Source of the DNA: Phycicoccus endophyticus | GTDB lineage: Bacteria; Actinomycetota; Actinomycetes; Actinomycetales; Dermatophilaceae | Direction: 5' to 3' | Length of the DNA: 64,000 bases | Assembly (NCBI RefSeq): GCF_011326735.1 | Contig: NZ_JAANCN010000008.1 | Coordinates: 1-64,000 of the forward strand | Shown here: positions 7,252 through 16,001 of the stretch, one piece after another | How the letters are laid out: each line of letters starts with the position of its first letter | Numbering within the stretch: the stretch's first letter is position 1 | Notes under the pieces: model-generated | What the model saw: only the letters and a program-made list of their open reading frames with translations | What the model was told of the DNA's origin: nothing | Databases searched by the model: none | Program-made: the position numbers and the translations under genes

Positions 7252-7992
7252 TCAGGGGGTGCGGCGACGGAGGGTGAGGCTGCCGAGCACGAGGGCGAGC
7301 GCCACCCAGACGAGCATGACCCCGAGGCTCGGCAGCACGTCACCGAGCGGGTCGGCCTGGGTCGCGACGTCGGTCATCGCGTCGACGGCGTAGGACAGCG
7401 GCAGCACGTCCGAGACCGCCTCGAGCACGCCGGGCATCCGGTCGCGCGGGAGAAGCAGGCCGCACAGGAGGAACTGGGGGAGGACGAACGCCGGCATGAA
7501 CTGCACCGCCTGGAACTCGGTGCGCGCGAACCCGCTCGCGAGCAGCCCGAGCGCGGTCCCGAGGACGGCGTCGACGACGGCGATGACGACGAGCAGCCAC
7601 ACCGGCCCCTCGATGTCCAGCCCGCACACCCAGACGGCGAAGGCGCTCGCGACGAGCGCCTGCAGGACGGCCATCACCCCGAACGCCAGCGCGTAGCCGA
7701 GCATGAGGTCGCCCTTGCCGAGGGGGGTCGTGAGGAGCCGCTCGAGGGTCCCGGTCGTGCGCTCGCGCAGCGTGGCGATGCTCGTGACGATGAACATCAC
7801 GACCAGCGGGAAGACCCCGAGGAGGGCGGGGCCGACCTCGTCGAAGACCTCACCCGGTGCCTGCGAGTAGACCCACGCGAGCAGGCCGAGCAGGACGCAC
7901 GGCACGACGAGCATGAGCGCGACGGTGCGGTGGTCGCCGCGCAGCTGGCGCAGGATGCGGCCCGCGGTCGCGAGCGTGGTCCGGGGCCTCAC
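7252..7992 (-). CDS. ABC-2 type transporter permease
   Basis: A 246-residue integral membrane protein with about six hydrophobic segments (for example TVALMLVVPCVLLGLLAWVY, LLGVFPLVVMFIVTSIATL, VWLLVVIAVVDAVLGTALGL) and the ABC-2 family RERTTGTLERLLTTPLGKGDL loop. It is the channel half of an export-type ABC system, with the ATPase encoded immediately upstream; the GTG start overlaps the ATPase TGA (GTGA). The substrate is unknown. Family members export drugs, polysaccharides or lipids. Confidence 0.85.
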   Translation of the reverse strand: MRPRTTLATAGRILRQLRGDHRTVALMLVVPCVLLGLLAWVYSQAPGEVFDEVGPALLGVFPLVVMFIVTSIATLRERTTGTLERLLTTPLGKGDLMLGYALAFGVMAVLQALVASAFAVWVCGLDIEGPVWLLVVIAVVDAVLGTALGLLASGFARTEFQAVQFMPAFVLPQFLLCGLLLPRDRMPGVLEAVSDVLPLSYAVDAMTDVATQADPLGDVLPSLGVMLVWVALALVLGSLTLRRRTP

Positions 7993-8750
7993 GCCTCGGC
8001 CCCCGCGCCCCGCCGGCCGCGGCCGGAGCCCCCGTCGTCCTCGGCGGCGTCGATGAGGGCGAGGAAAGCCGGCTCGGCGTCCTCGGTGCCCGTGCGCGCG
8101 AGCAGCTCGGCGAGGGTCGAGTCGCTGAGCAGGGCCCCGGCACGCAGCAGGAGCAGCCGGTCGCAGCGCACCGCCTCGTCCATGACGTGGCTGGAGACGA
8201 CGAGGGTGCGCCCCTCGGCCGCCAGCCCGCGGAAGATCTCCCACAGCTCGCGGCGCAGCACCGGGTCCAGCCCCACGGTCGGTTCGTCGAGGACGAGGAC
8301 CTCCGGGTCGCCGACGAGGGTGCACGCCAGGCTCGTCCGGGACAGCTGCCCGCCGGAGAGGTTCGCGACCCGGGCACCGGCGTGGTCGCTCAGGTGGACC
8401 GCCTCGATCGCCCGCTCCACCGCCGTCGCGTCCGCGCCGAGGACGGCGGCGAAGTAGCGGACGTTGTCGCGCACGGTGAGGTCGGCGTAGACGCTCGGCG
8501 CCTGGGTGAGGTAGCCGACCCGTCGCCGCAGGGACGCCGAGCCCGCCGGCGCCCCGAGGACGCTCACCGTGCCGCCGGCGACGACCTGGACGCCGACGAG
8601 GGCGCGCATCAGCGTGGACTTCCCGCCGCCGCTCGGGCCGAGCAGCCCGACGACCTGGCCCCGCGGCACGGTCATCGACAGCCCCGGCAGGACCTCGCGG
8701 CCACCGCGCAGCACGCGCAGGTCCTCGACGACGATGGCCGCGTCCGTCAT
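7989..8750 (-). CDS. ABC transporter ATP-binding protein
   Basis: A 253-residue ATPase with Walker A GPSGGGKST (about residues 38-46), signature LSGGQ, Walker B VLVLDEPTVGLD and a switch His in SSHVMDE. It pairs with the ABC-2 permease encoded just downstream, with a 4-nt overlap. Compared with most such ATPases the C-terminal tail is short and ends in a Gly/Arg/Ala-rich stretch. Start ATG at 8750; a longer frame upstream runs through the TIM-barrel gene on the same strand and is rejected. Confidence 0.9.
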   Translation of the reverse strand: MTDAAIVVEDLRVLRGGREVLPGLSMTVPRGQVVGLLGPSGGGKSTLMRALVGVQVVAGGTVSVLGAPAGSASLRRRVGYLTQAPSVYADLTVRDNVRYFAAVLGADATAVERAIEAVHLSDHAGARVANLSGGQLSRTSLACTLVGDPEVLVLDEPTVGLDPVLRRELWEIFRGLAAEGRTLVVSSHVMDEAVRCDRLLLLRAGALLSDSTLAELLARTGTEDAEPAFLALIDAAEDDGGSGRGRRGAGAEA

Positions 8751-8842
8751 GGGCACCACTGTCCCACCGACACGCCCCCCACGTCCGCCGCCAGGGGGAG
8801 AGGCCAGCCCACGCGGCGTGCCGCGGCACCCGGGCGCCCGGC

Positions 8843-9634
8843 TCAGGCGGGGCGCGGGGCGAGGTTGAGGCGGGCGAAGGCCAGCGCCTCGGCGAGGTCG
8901 AGCTCGCGGCGCTGCTCGTCGACCCGCCGGGTCCCGACCTCGACGACGACCTGGCCGGTGTACCCGGCCGTCGCGAGCTCCTCGAGGACGTCGGCGCACG
9001 GCTGCGTCCCCCTGCCCGGGACGAGGTGCTCGTCCCGGGGGGCCCCGGTGCCGTCGGCGAGGTGCAGGTGGGCCAGCCGTGGCCCGAGCCGACGCACCAT
9101 CTCCAGGGCGTCCGACCCGGCGGTGGCGGTGTGCGAGAGGTCGAGCGTCACGTGGTCGTACGGCTGCGGTACGGGGTCCCAGTGCGGCAGGTAGGCCTCC
9201 ACCTCGCGGGAGCGGGCGGCGGCCCGCCAGGGGTACATGTTCTCGACCGCGAGCCGGATGCCGGAGTCGTGCTCGCGCAGGGCCACGCCGTCGGCGAAGC
9301 CCCGGGCGTACTCCCGCTGCCACCGGAAGGGCGGGTGGAGCACGACGGTGTCGGCGCCCACCGCCTGGGCGAGCTCGACGGCCCGGTCGACCTTCCCCCA
9401 CGGCTCGGTCCCCCACACCCGCTGGGTCACGAGCAGCGTCGGGGCGTGCACCGAGCGGACCGGCACGCCGTGGTGCTCGGCGAGCCGGCGCAGGGCACCG
9501 GCCTCCCGGGTCAGGGGGTCGGTCCACACCATGACCTCGACGCCGTCGTACCCCAGCCGGGCGGCCGTGGAGAAGGCCGCCGCGCAGCCCTCGGGGTACA
9601 CCGAGGCGGTCGAGAGGGTGACCTGCGCCGGCAC
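8843..9634 (-). CDS. Sugar phosphate isomerase/epimerase family protein
   Basis: A 263-residue xylose-isomerase-like TIM barrel. Typical elements are [58 protein letters not shown] and [11 protein letters not shown], with the conserved Glu, Asp and His metal ligands. The GTG start at 9634 lies 2 nt after the Ppx/GppA stop, so they are co-transcribed. The same pair exists in mycobacteria (Rv0496 and Rv0498). The true substrate of this actinobacterial family is not known to me. Confidence 0.82.
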   Translation of the reverse strand: MPAQVTLSTASVYPEGCAAAFSTAARLGYDGVEVMVWTDPLTREAGALRRLAEHHGVPVRSVHAPTLLVTQRVWGTEPWGKVDRAVELAQAVGADTVVLHPPFRWQREYARGFADGVALREHDSGIRLAVENMYPWRAAARSREVEAYLPHWDPVPQPYDHVTLDLSHTATAGSDALEMVRRLGPRLAHLHLADGTGAPRDEHLVPGRGTQPCADVLEELATAGYTGQVVVEVGTRRVDEQRRELDLAEALAFARLNLAPRPA

Positions 9635-9636
9635 GA

Positions 9637-10563
9637 TCAGCCCATCCGGTCCAGGTGACGCAGCAGGATGCCCTCGCGCAGAGCCCACGGGCAGATCTGG
9701 AGGCGGTCGAGCCCGAGCAGGTCCATCGTGGCGTCGGCGACGACCGCACCGGCGAGCAGCTGCCGGGAGCGCGAGGCGGAGACGCCCGGCAGGTCGGCAC
9801 GCTCGGCGGCGGTCATCGTGGCCAGCTCGGGCAGCCGCTCCCCGAGGCGCTCACGCGGCAGGTACCGCTCGGCGTACATCCCCTCCGAGCTCGGCGCGGC
9901 CCCGCAGACCCGGGCGAGCGAGCGCATCGTCTTCGACGTCCCGACGGCCAGGTCGGGGGCGCCCGCGCGGGTGAGCGGCCGCAGCTGTGCCGCGATCGTC
10001 GCCCGCACCCGGCGGCGGGCCTCCCGGACGTCCGCTGGGGACGGCGGGTCGCCGGGGAGCAGGTCGCGGGTGACCCGACCGGCCCCGAGAGGCACCGAGA
10101 TGGCGACGTCGGGGTCCTCGTCCATCCCGAGGGCCAGCTCGAGCGACCCGCCGCCGATGTCGGCGACGAGCAGCGTGCCCGCGGACCAGCCGAACCAGCG
10201 ACGCACGGCGAGGAAGGTGAGCCGGGCCTCCTCCTCGCCGGTGAGCACGTCGAGGCGGACGCCCGTGCGTTCGGCGACGTGGTCGAGGACCTCTGCGCCG
10301 TTGGGCGCCTCCCGGATCGCGCTCGTGACGAAGCCCCGCAGGTCCTGGACCCCCTGGTCCTCGGCGACCGTCACGCACTGCGCGACGAAGTCGGTGAGGC
10401 GTGCGCGCCCCTCGTCGGCGATCCGACCGTCGTCGGTCACGTGCTCGGACAGCCGCAGCTCGATCTTGTGCTTGCTCGCCGGGATGGGCTGGGCCCCGGG
10501 ATGGGCGTCGACGACGAGCAGATGGACGGTGTTCGACCCTACGTCGACGACCCCGAGGCGCAT
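9637..10563 (-). CDS. Ppx/GppA family phosphatase
   Basis: A 308-residue protein of the sugar kinase/Hsp70/actin superfamily: [10 protein letters not shown] at the first phosphate loop, GEEEARLTF, and the second phosphate-binding [13 protein letters not shown]. The short, one-domain length matches mycobacterial Ppx1 (Rv0496). It should hydrolyse short-chain polyphosphate or pppGpp at its terminal phosphate. The gene starts at ATG 10563 and is divergent from the conserved hypothetical gene at 10632, an arrangement also found for Rv0495c-Rv0496. Confidence 0.9.
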   Translation of the reverse strand: MRLGVVDVGSNTVHLLVVDAHPGAQPIPASKHKIELRLSEHVTDDGRIADEGRARLTDFVAQCVTVAEDQGVQDLRGFVTSAIREAPNGAEVLDHVAERTGVRLDVLTGEEEARLTFLAVRRWFGWSAGTLLVADIGGGSLELALGMDEDPDVAISVPLGAGRVTRDLLPGDPPSPADVREARRRVRATIAAQLRPLTRAGAPDLAVGTSKTMRSLARVCGAAPSSEGMYAERYLPRERLGERLPELATMTAAERADLPGVSASRSRQLLAGAVVADATMDLLGLDRLQICPWALREGILLRHLDRMG

Positions 10564-10631
10564 GGGCCCAAACTAGCCGGTGCGGCGTGGGCCGGGACCG
10601 CTGCGCCCTGGCCCGTGCATAGGGTGGGGCG

Positions 10632-11525
10632 GTGCCCGAAGCGCCGCTCGACATCCCCCGGACCTGGGCCGAGTTCGCCGACCCGGCGGACCCGGGCCAG
10701 CGCTTCCGGGTCGACCTGACCTGGCTCACCTCCAGCTGGACGTGCATCTTCGGTGCCGGCTGCCACGGCATCTACGCCGACCGACCGGACGACGGGTGCT
10801 GCACCCTCGGCGCGCACTTCACCGACGAGGACGACCTCGAGCGGGTCCAGGCGGTCGTCGCCGAGCTCGGCGAGGACGAGTGGCAGCACCACCCCGGCAC
10901 GGGCCGCTCCGGCGGGAAGGACCCCGCCCGCCGGTCGGCCTGGACCGAGCTCGAGGACGGCGAGCGCAAGACCCGCGTCGTCGACGGTGCGTGCATCTTC
11001 CTCAACCGCCCCGGCTTCCCCGCCGGCGCCGGGTGCGCCCTCCACCAGCACGCCGTCCTCACCGGACGGCCGCCGCACGAGGCCAAGCCGGACGTCTGCT
11101 GGCAGCTGCCCCTGCGCCGCGCCTACCGCACCGTCGAGGAGCCCGACGGCAGCTCCTACCTCGAGGTGACGATCGGCGAGTACACCCGGCGCGGGTGGGG
11201 CCCGGGGGGCCACGACCTCGACTGGTACTGCTCCTCGGACCCGGAGGCGCACGTGGGACGCGAGCCGGTGTACCGCGGCAGCCGCGCCGAGCTCGTCGCC
11301 CTCATGGGCGAGCCCGCCTACGAGGAGCTCGTCGTGCGCTGCGAGGCCCACCTGGCGATGGTGCGCCACGCCCGCTCGGCCGGCGCCCGTCAGCTGATCC
11401 CGCTGCTCGTGCACCCCGCCACCGTCGAGGCCGGCAGCATCGGGGGACGGCGGGCGAAGGTCAAGCGCCGCCGGGGCACCACGGCCCTGCCCGACGAGGG
11501 CGCCGGCCCCGGGCGCCCCACCTGA
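10632..11525 (+). CDS. Conserved actinobacterial Cys-rich hypothetical (Rv0495c-like)
   Basis: A 297-residue soluble protein of unknown function. Cysteines recur in conserved-looking contexts: [55 protein letters not shown] and [11 protein letters not shown]. This pattern suggests a bound metal or cluster, as in the CxxCxxCC zinc/iron-chelating proteins, but this is inference. It is divergent from Ppx/GppA with 68 nt between starts. As I recall, Rv0495c occupies this place in M. tuberculosis. The methyltransferase gene follows by 17 nt on the same strand. Confidence 0.75.
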   Translation: MPEAPLDIPRTWAEFADPADPGQRFRVDLTWLTSSWTCIFGAGCHGIYADRPDDGCCTLGAHFTDEDDLERVQAVVAELGEDEWQHHPGTGRSGGKDPARRSAWTELEDGERKTRVVDGACIFLNRPGFPAGAGCALHQHAVLTGRPPHEAKPDVCWQLPLRRAYRTVEEPDGSSYLEVTIGEYTRRGWGPGGHDLDWYCSSDPEAHVGREPVYRGSRAELVALMGEPAYEELVVRCEAHLAMVRHARSAGARQLIPLLVHPATVEAGSIGGRRAKVKRRRGTTALPDEGAGPGRPT

Positions 11526-11542
11526 GGGCGGCCGGTCCACCC

Positions 11543-12223
11543 GTGATCCGCAGCCCGAACATCTGGGACACCCCGGAGGTCTACGAGCTCGAGAACCTCG
11601 CCTCCGACCGGGAGGGCGTCATCGACGACACCCTCGAGCGGCTCGCCCCGCTGCGCGGGGCCGTCCTGCTCGACGTCGGCTGCGGCAGTGGCTTCCACCT
11701 GCCGCGCTTCGCCGCCCGCGGGGCCGGGGTGCTCGGGGTCGAGCCCCACCTGCCGCTCGTGCACCGGGCCGCCGCGCGGCTGCGCGCGGGGTCCTCCCCG
11801 GCCCGGGTCGTCGCCGGCGAGGCCGAGTCCCTGCCGGTCGCGACCGGCTCGGTCGACGTGGTGCACGCCCGCTGGGCCTACTTCTTCGGGCCGGGGTGCG
11901 AGCCCGGGCTGGCCGAGGTGGCCCGGGTGCTGCGCCCGGGTGGCGTGGCCTGCCTCGTCGACAACGACGCGACGCGCTCGACGTTCGGGACGTGGTTCTC
12001 CCGGGCCTACCCGGCCTACGACCCCGTTGCGGTGCAGCGGTTCTGGGACCGGCAGGGGTTCACCACCGAAGCCCTGACGATCCGCTGGGGCTTCGAGCGC
12101 CGGGCCGACCTCGAGGCCGTCGTGCGGATCGAGCTCCCGCCGGCGGCGGCGGATGCCGTGCTGGCCGAGCACGCGGGGCTCGAGGTCGACTACGCGGTCT
12201 CCCTCCGCTGGCGCCGCTACTGA
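11543..12223 (+). CDS. Class I SAM-dependent methyltransferase
   Basis: A 226-residue methyltransferase with motif I VLLDVGCGSGFHLP (about residues 40-53), an acidic post-I residue in LGVEPH, and motif IV/V regions VDVVHARWAYFFGPG and EVARVLRPGGVACLVDND. The UbiE/Methyltransf_11 fold is clear; the acceptor is unknown. GTG at 11543 was chosen because the family begins shortly before motif I and the gene then follows the upstream hypothetical by 17 nt. Confidence 0.85.
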   Translation: MIRSPNIWDTPEVYELENLASDREGVIDDTLERLAPLRGAVLLDVGCGSGFHLPRFAARGAGVLGVEPHLPLVHRAAARLRAGSSPARVVAGEAESLPVATGSVDVVHARWAYFFGPGCEPGLAEVARVLRPGGVACLVDNDATRSTFGTWFSRAYPAYDPVAVQRFWDRQGFTTEALTIRWGFERRADLEAVVRIELPPAAADAVLAEHAGLEVDYAVSLRWRRY

Positions 12224-12240
12224 CGTCGGCTCACGCACGG

Positions 12241-13836
12241 TCAGAACGGGGGCGCGGCCGGTCCAGGTGGTTGGGCCGACGCCTCGGTGAGGTCGAGGGT
12301 GGTCCACCGGTGGGGTCGGTGGATGTGGACGCGGCACTTCTTCGGCAACCGGTCGCGGCCGCCGAGGGTGTGCTCCATCGCGAACTCGAGGACGGAGTGG
12401 GGTGCGTCGGGGTAGACGAGGCACGGGTTGGCGGGCGGGTCGGTGGTGTCGGTTCCGGTGTCGGGCAGGGTGAGTGGTCGGTGGTCGACGGGGTGGGTGG
12501 TGCGCTGCCGTCCGGTGGGGTCGGTCCAGGTCATCGTCCCGTCCGGGTCCAGTCGGGCGGTCCAGCCGGGTCGCTGTTTGGTGCGGTGGTGCCGGCGGCA
12601 GAGGCAGGCGAGGTTGGTGGCGGTGGTGGAGCCGCTGGGCCAGGGGGTGACGTGGTCGAGATCGCAGAAGCGGGCGGCGACGTGGCAGCCGGGGAAGCGG
12701 CAGTGCCCGTCCCGGGCCTTGACGAGGCGGGTGAGGCGGGCGCCGGGCCGGTAGCCGTCGGTGGTGTCCTCGTCGCGGATCTCGCCGGTGAGGGCGCCGG
12801 TGGCCGGGTCGAGGACGACGCGCCCGTACCGGTCGGTGCGGGTGGTCGTGTCCGCGATGGCCTGCTGGAGCCAGCCCCGGGAGACGAGGACCGGCTCGCC
12901 GGGCACGGCGCCGTGAACGGAGACGAGGTCACCACCTGCCGGCGCGGTCTGCGGACGGGACGGTGCGTGCGCCAGACGCCCCGGATCCGGAGCGCTCGCC
13001 GTGCCGACCATGTGCACCTGGAGGTCGATGGTCGCGTTGCTCGTCACGAGGTCGGTCAGGGCCTTGGCGCGGGCGCGGTCGATGCGTTCGCAGGTGCCGT
13101 CGGTGACGTACTGCTGGGCGAGGGCGTCGACGGCCGCCCAGGCGGCGCAGGCCTCTTCGCTGGGGAAGGTGCCGTGCCAGGTGTCGACGCCGGGTTCGTC
13201 GACCCACCGCTGCAGCGACGACCGTGACCGTGCGCGGACGGCGCGCCGGCGGAGCAGGTCGGGGCTGATGGAGGCCAGCACCCCCCGGACGCGCTTGCGC
13301 AGCCGCGTGGCGTCCTCGCGGTCGAACCACTGGTCGAGGGCGTCGACGACGGTGGCGGCGACCTCGGCCGGGACCTCCTCGAGCTCGTACGCGACGACCC
13401 CGGCGCGGTACCCATCGAGCCGGCCGTCGCTCGTCGCGGCGTGGAGCCCACCGAGGCCGGTGCTGGTGTCGGTGCCCTCGGGCCCGTCGGCCGCCCTCCG
13501 GACTGCTTCCCGCACGCGTCGTTCGGCGTGCACGGCGGTGACGGTGAGGACGCCGGACACGATCGGCGGTGCGTCGAGCGACACGTGCCCGAGGGCGCGA
13601 TGGGCCTCCACCAGCTCCCCGGTCTCGAGGACCTCGGGCTCGATCGCCGCGAGCCGCACGATGGCCTCGTCCTGCGCCGCCGCGACGAGGTTCGCCAGCA
13701 CCTGCAGCTCACCGAGGGCGGCCGACCACTCCTCGACCGAGCCCACGCATTCCGCCGGCGAGAGGACCTGCTCGACCACCCGGCGAGCCGCTCGCGCGGC
13801 GTCGGCGACGTCCGTCGGACCGGTCGTGGTGGTCAT
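12241..13836 (-). CDS. DUF222/HNH endonuclease protein (13E12 type)
   Basis: A 531-residue protein: an N-terminal DUF222 domain (about 1-330), then an HNH nuclease motif CRFPGCHVAARFCDLDHVTP with ACLCRRHHRTKQR completing the zinc-finger HNH. The final 100 or so residues are Pro/Thr/Asp-rich. This is the multicopy 13E12 family of actinobacteria, often associated with REP13E12 elements in mycobacteria, of unknown biological role. The ATG at 13836 is preceded by a strong GGGAGGGGGAGCCG; an upstream in-frame ATG at 13908 would overlap the promoter and is rejected. Confidence 0.88.
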   Translation of the reverse strand: MTTTTGPTDVADAARAARRVVEQVLSPAECVGSVEEWSAALGELQVLANLVAAAQDEAIVRLAAIEPEVLETGELVEAHRALGHVSLDAPPIVSGVLTVTAVHAERRVREAVRRAADGPEGTDTSTGLGGLHAATSDGRLDGYRAGVVAYELEEVPAEVAATVVDALDQWFDREDATRLRKRVRGVLASISPDLLRRRAVRARSRSSLQRWVDEPGVDTWHGTFPSEEACAAWAAVDALAQQYVTDGTCERIDRARAKALTDLVTSNATIDLQVHMVGTASAPDPGRLAHAPSRPQTAPAGGDLVSVHGAVPGEPVLVSRGWLQQAIADTTTRTDRYGRVVLDPATGALTGEIRDEDTTDGYRPGARLTRLVKARDGHCRFPGCHVAARFCDLDHVTPWPSGSTTATNLACLCRRHHRTKQRPGWTARLDPDGTMTWTDPTGRQRTTHPVDHRPLTLPDTGTDTTDPPANPCLVYPDAPHSVLEFAMEHTLGGRDRLPKKCRVHIHRPHRWTTLDLTEASAQPPGPAAPPF

Positions 13837-13862
13837 CGGCTCCCCCTCCCCTCGTTGAGACG

Positions 13863-13891
13863 ATCCTACTCCGGACCACCGACTCGAACAA
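13863..13891 (-). promoter_or_regulatory. Promoter for the DUF222/HNH gene
   Basis: On the minus strand TTGTTC (13891-13886) and TAGGAT (13868-13863) are 17 bp apart, inside an unusually AT-rich stretch (13860-13935). The expected start point lies about 20 nt before the ATG at 13836, leaving room for the strong Shine-Dalgarno. Confidence 0.42.
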
Positions 13892-13966
13892 GGGTTTGAA
13901 AAGACCAATTCCTCTGGATCACAACGCTTTTGCTGGCCCAGCAGGGACGTCAGAGGCGGGTGTGGC

Positions 13967-14434
13967 TCACGGGGTCAGCCTGCTCGGGCCCTCGTGCGAG
14001 ACCGCCGTCCGCACCCGCTCGAGGTGGTCGGCATCCATCTCCGGCAGGCCGTCCAGCGGGAACCAGGCGACGTCCGACGACTCGTCGTCGGCCACGTGCG
14101 CCTCCCCGCCGACGTACCGGCAGCGGAAGGTGTGGTCGACGTACTGCGAGCGGTCGCCGTTCGGGTACTCGACGACGCCGGTGACGTCCACCCAGGCGAG
14201 CAGCTCCACGGCGCACCGGACCCCGGTCTCCTCGAGGCACTCGCGCATGGCCGTCCTCGCCGGGTGCTCACCCGGGTCGCAGATGCCGGTGACCGGCGTC
14301 CACCGCCCGTCGTCGGACCGGCGCACGAGGAGGACGCGCTCCCCGTCGAGGACCACCGCGGTCACGCCCGGCAGCCAGAGCAGCTCGTGCCCGACGGACG
14401 CGCGCAGCCGGAGGATGAACTCGGGGGTCGCCAC
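13967..14434 (-). CDS. Nudix hydrolase
   Basis: A 155-residue Nudix protein. The box GX5EX7REUXEEXGU is complete: GICDPGE, HPARTAM, RECLEETGV. The N-terminal FILRLRASVGHELLWLPGVTAVVLD and the C-terminal DESSDVAWFPLDGLPEM are typical of small actinobacterial MutT-like proteins that hydrolyse nucleoside diphosphate-X compounds. The substrate cannot be told from the sequence. Confidence 0.9.
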   Translation of the reverse strand: MATPEFILRLRASVGHELLWLPGVTAVVLDGERVLLVRRSDDGRWTPVTGICDPGEHPARTAMRECLEETGVRCAVELLAWVDVTGVVEYPNGDRSQYVDHTFRCRYVGGEAHVADDESSDVAWFPLDGLPEMDADHLERVRTAVSHEGPSRLTP

Positions 14435-14487
14435 CCGGCCACCCTAGGGGCGCACCCGACCGGGGCCGCGCCCCGGGTGGGCCGGCG

Positions 14488-15117
14488 TCAGCCCTCGTAC
14501 CGTGGCCGCTGGATCGTGCGGATCTCCCCGAGGCGGCCCCACTCGTCGGCGCCGAGACGTGCGAGGGGGTCCAGGGCCCTGATGTCCAGGTGAGGGCGGC
14601 GGAGCATGTCCTGCGCCGCGACGACCCGCTCGGACACCGCGACGTGCAGGACGAGGGCGACGACGACGAAGCAGTTGCCGGTCGGGCGGACCTCGTGCAG
14701 CCGGCACTCGAAGGCGACCGGCGACCCCGCGACCCGGAAGGGGGTCACGGTGCGGGACGGCTCGCGCTCGACGCCCTCGGCGTCGAACTCGCCGAGCTGC
14801 GGGGGGTAGTCCGTGCTCGTCGCGTTGACGACCTCGAACAGCGGCTCCGGCGCGAGGTTGACGACGAGCTCGCCGGTGGCCTCGATGTTGCGCAGCGTGT
14901 CCTTGCGGCCGACGGAGGTGAACGCCAGCATCGCGGGGTCGGTGCTCGCGACGGTGAAGAAGGAGTGCGGTGCGAGGTTGTCGACCCCGGTGGTCGAGCG
15001 CGTGCTCACCCAGGCGATCGGCCGGGGCACGACCGCCGCCGTCATGAGCCGGTACGCGGCGCCGGGGGCCATCCGGGCCTCCTCGGGTCCGTGGCCGACG
15101 GGCAGCTCGTGCCTCAT
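14488..15117 (-). CDS. Flavin reductase family (FMN-binding) protein
   Basis: A 209-residue protein of the flavin reductase-like FMN-binding split barrel: VVPRPIAWVSTRSTTGVDNLAPHSFF, FTSVGRKDTLRNIEATGELVVNL, and a C-terminal ECRLHEVRP segment. Such proteins bind FMN and reduce it with NAD(P)H or act as flavin oxidoreductases. Its ATG overlaps the nadC stop (ATGA), so it is the last gene of the panC-nadB-nadC transcript. A role in NAD metabolism is not established. Confidence 0.85.
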   Translation of the reverse strand: MRHELPVGHGPEEARMAPGAAYRLMTAAVVPRPIAWVSTRSTTGVDNLAPHSFFTVASTDPAMLAFTSVGRKDTLRNIEATGELVVNLAPEPLFEVVNATSTDYPPQLGEFDAEGVEREPSRTVTPFRVAGSPVAFECRLHEVRPTGNCFVVVALVLHVAVSERVVAAQDMLRRPHLDIRALDPLARLGADEWGRLGEIRTIQRPRYEG

Positions 15118-16001
15118 GCCGGCTCCACGTCCAGGGCGATGTCGACGATCGGCGAGGAGTGCGTCAGCGCGCCGACCGAGAGGAAGTCCACACCCGTCTG
15201 CGCGTACTCGCGGGCCACCTCGAGGGTCAGCCCGCCGGTGGCCTCGAGCTCGACCCGCTCCCCGGTGCCCCGGACCGCGTCGACGGTCTCCCGCAGCAGC
15301 GCCGGAGACATGTTGTCGCACAGCAGGAACCGCGCCCCGACGCCGACGGCCTCGAGCGCCTCGGCGACGGTCGTGACCTCCACCTGGATCTCGACGTCGG
15401 GGTAGGCGCGGCGCACGGCGGCCCACGCCCCGGTGAGCCCGCCGGCGGCGAGCTTGTGGTTGTCCTTGACCATCGCCACGTCGTAGAGGCCCATCCGCTT
15501 GTTCGTCCCGCCCCCACAGCGCACCGCGTACTTCTCCAGGGCCCGCAGCCCGGGGGTCGTCTTGCGGGTGTCGAGGACGAGGGCACCGGTGCCGGCGAGC
15601 GCGTCGGCCCAGCGGCGGGTGTGCGTCGCCACCCCCGAGGTGCGGCAGAGGACGTTGAGGACGGTGCGCTCGGCCACGAGCATCGTCCGGGTCGGACCAC
15701 GAAGGGTCGCCAGGTGCGCCCCGCGCTCGACCACCGCTCCCTCGGGCCGGTGCGGCTCGACGTCCACCCACCCGGTGCCCAGCCGGCGCGCGACGGCGTC
15801 GAGGACGAGGGCGACCACCCGCATCCCGGCGAGGACGCCCGGCCCGCGGGCGACGAGGTGGGCGACGGACTCCTGGCCCGGCGCGATGGTGGCCAGGGTC
15901 GTGACGTCCCGGCCGCCGGAGCCGGCGCTGCCGAGGTCCTCGTCGAGGGCCCGTTCGACGACGAGGAGGGCCTCCTCCTCGGGGAACCCGTGGTCGCTCA
16001 T
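15114..16001 (-). CDS. nadC: Nicotinate-nucleotide pyrophosphorylase (carboxylating)
   Basis: A 295-residue quinolinate phosphoribosyltransferase that converts quinolinate and PRPP to nicotinate mononucleotide. Hallmarks are ERTVLNVLCRTSGVAT, DTRKTTPGLRALEKYAVRCG, GGGTNKRMGLYD, VKDNHKL, and the PRPP-binding LEATGGLTLE/SVGALTHSSPIVD. Length is normal. It is ATGA-coupled to nadB upstream and to the flavin reductase downstream. I see no nadA in the window. Confidence 0.96.
   Translation of the reverse strand: MSDHGFPEEEALLVVERALDEDLGSAGSGGRDVTTLATIAPGQESVAHLVARGPGVLAGMRVVALVLDAVARRLGTGWVDVEPHRPEGAVVERGAHLATLRGPTRTMLVAERTVLNVLCRTSGVATHTRRWADALAGTGALVLDTRKTTPGLRALEKYAVRCGGGTNKRMGLYDVAMVKDNHKLAAGGLTGAWAAVRRAYPDVEIQVEVTTVAEALEAVGVGARFLLCDNMSPALLRETVDAVRGTGERVELEATGGLTLEVAREYAQTGVDFLSVGALTHSSPIVDIALDVEPA

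Noticed and set aside
6942-7277. Plus-strand open frame encoding a 21-residue tandem peptide repeat
   Set aside because: It exists because 63 bp is a multiple of three. There is no ribosome-binding site and it enters the G-run region; the DNA repeats explain it.
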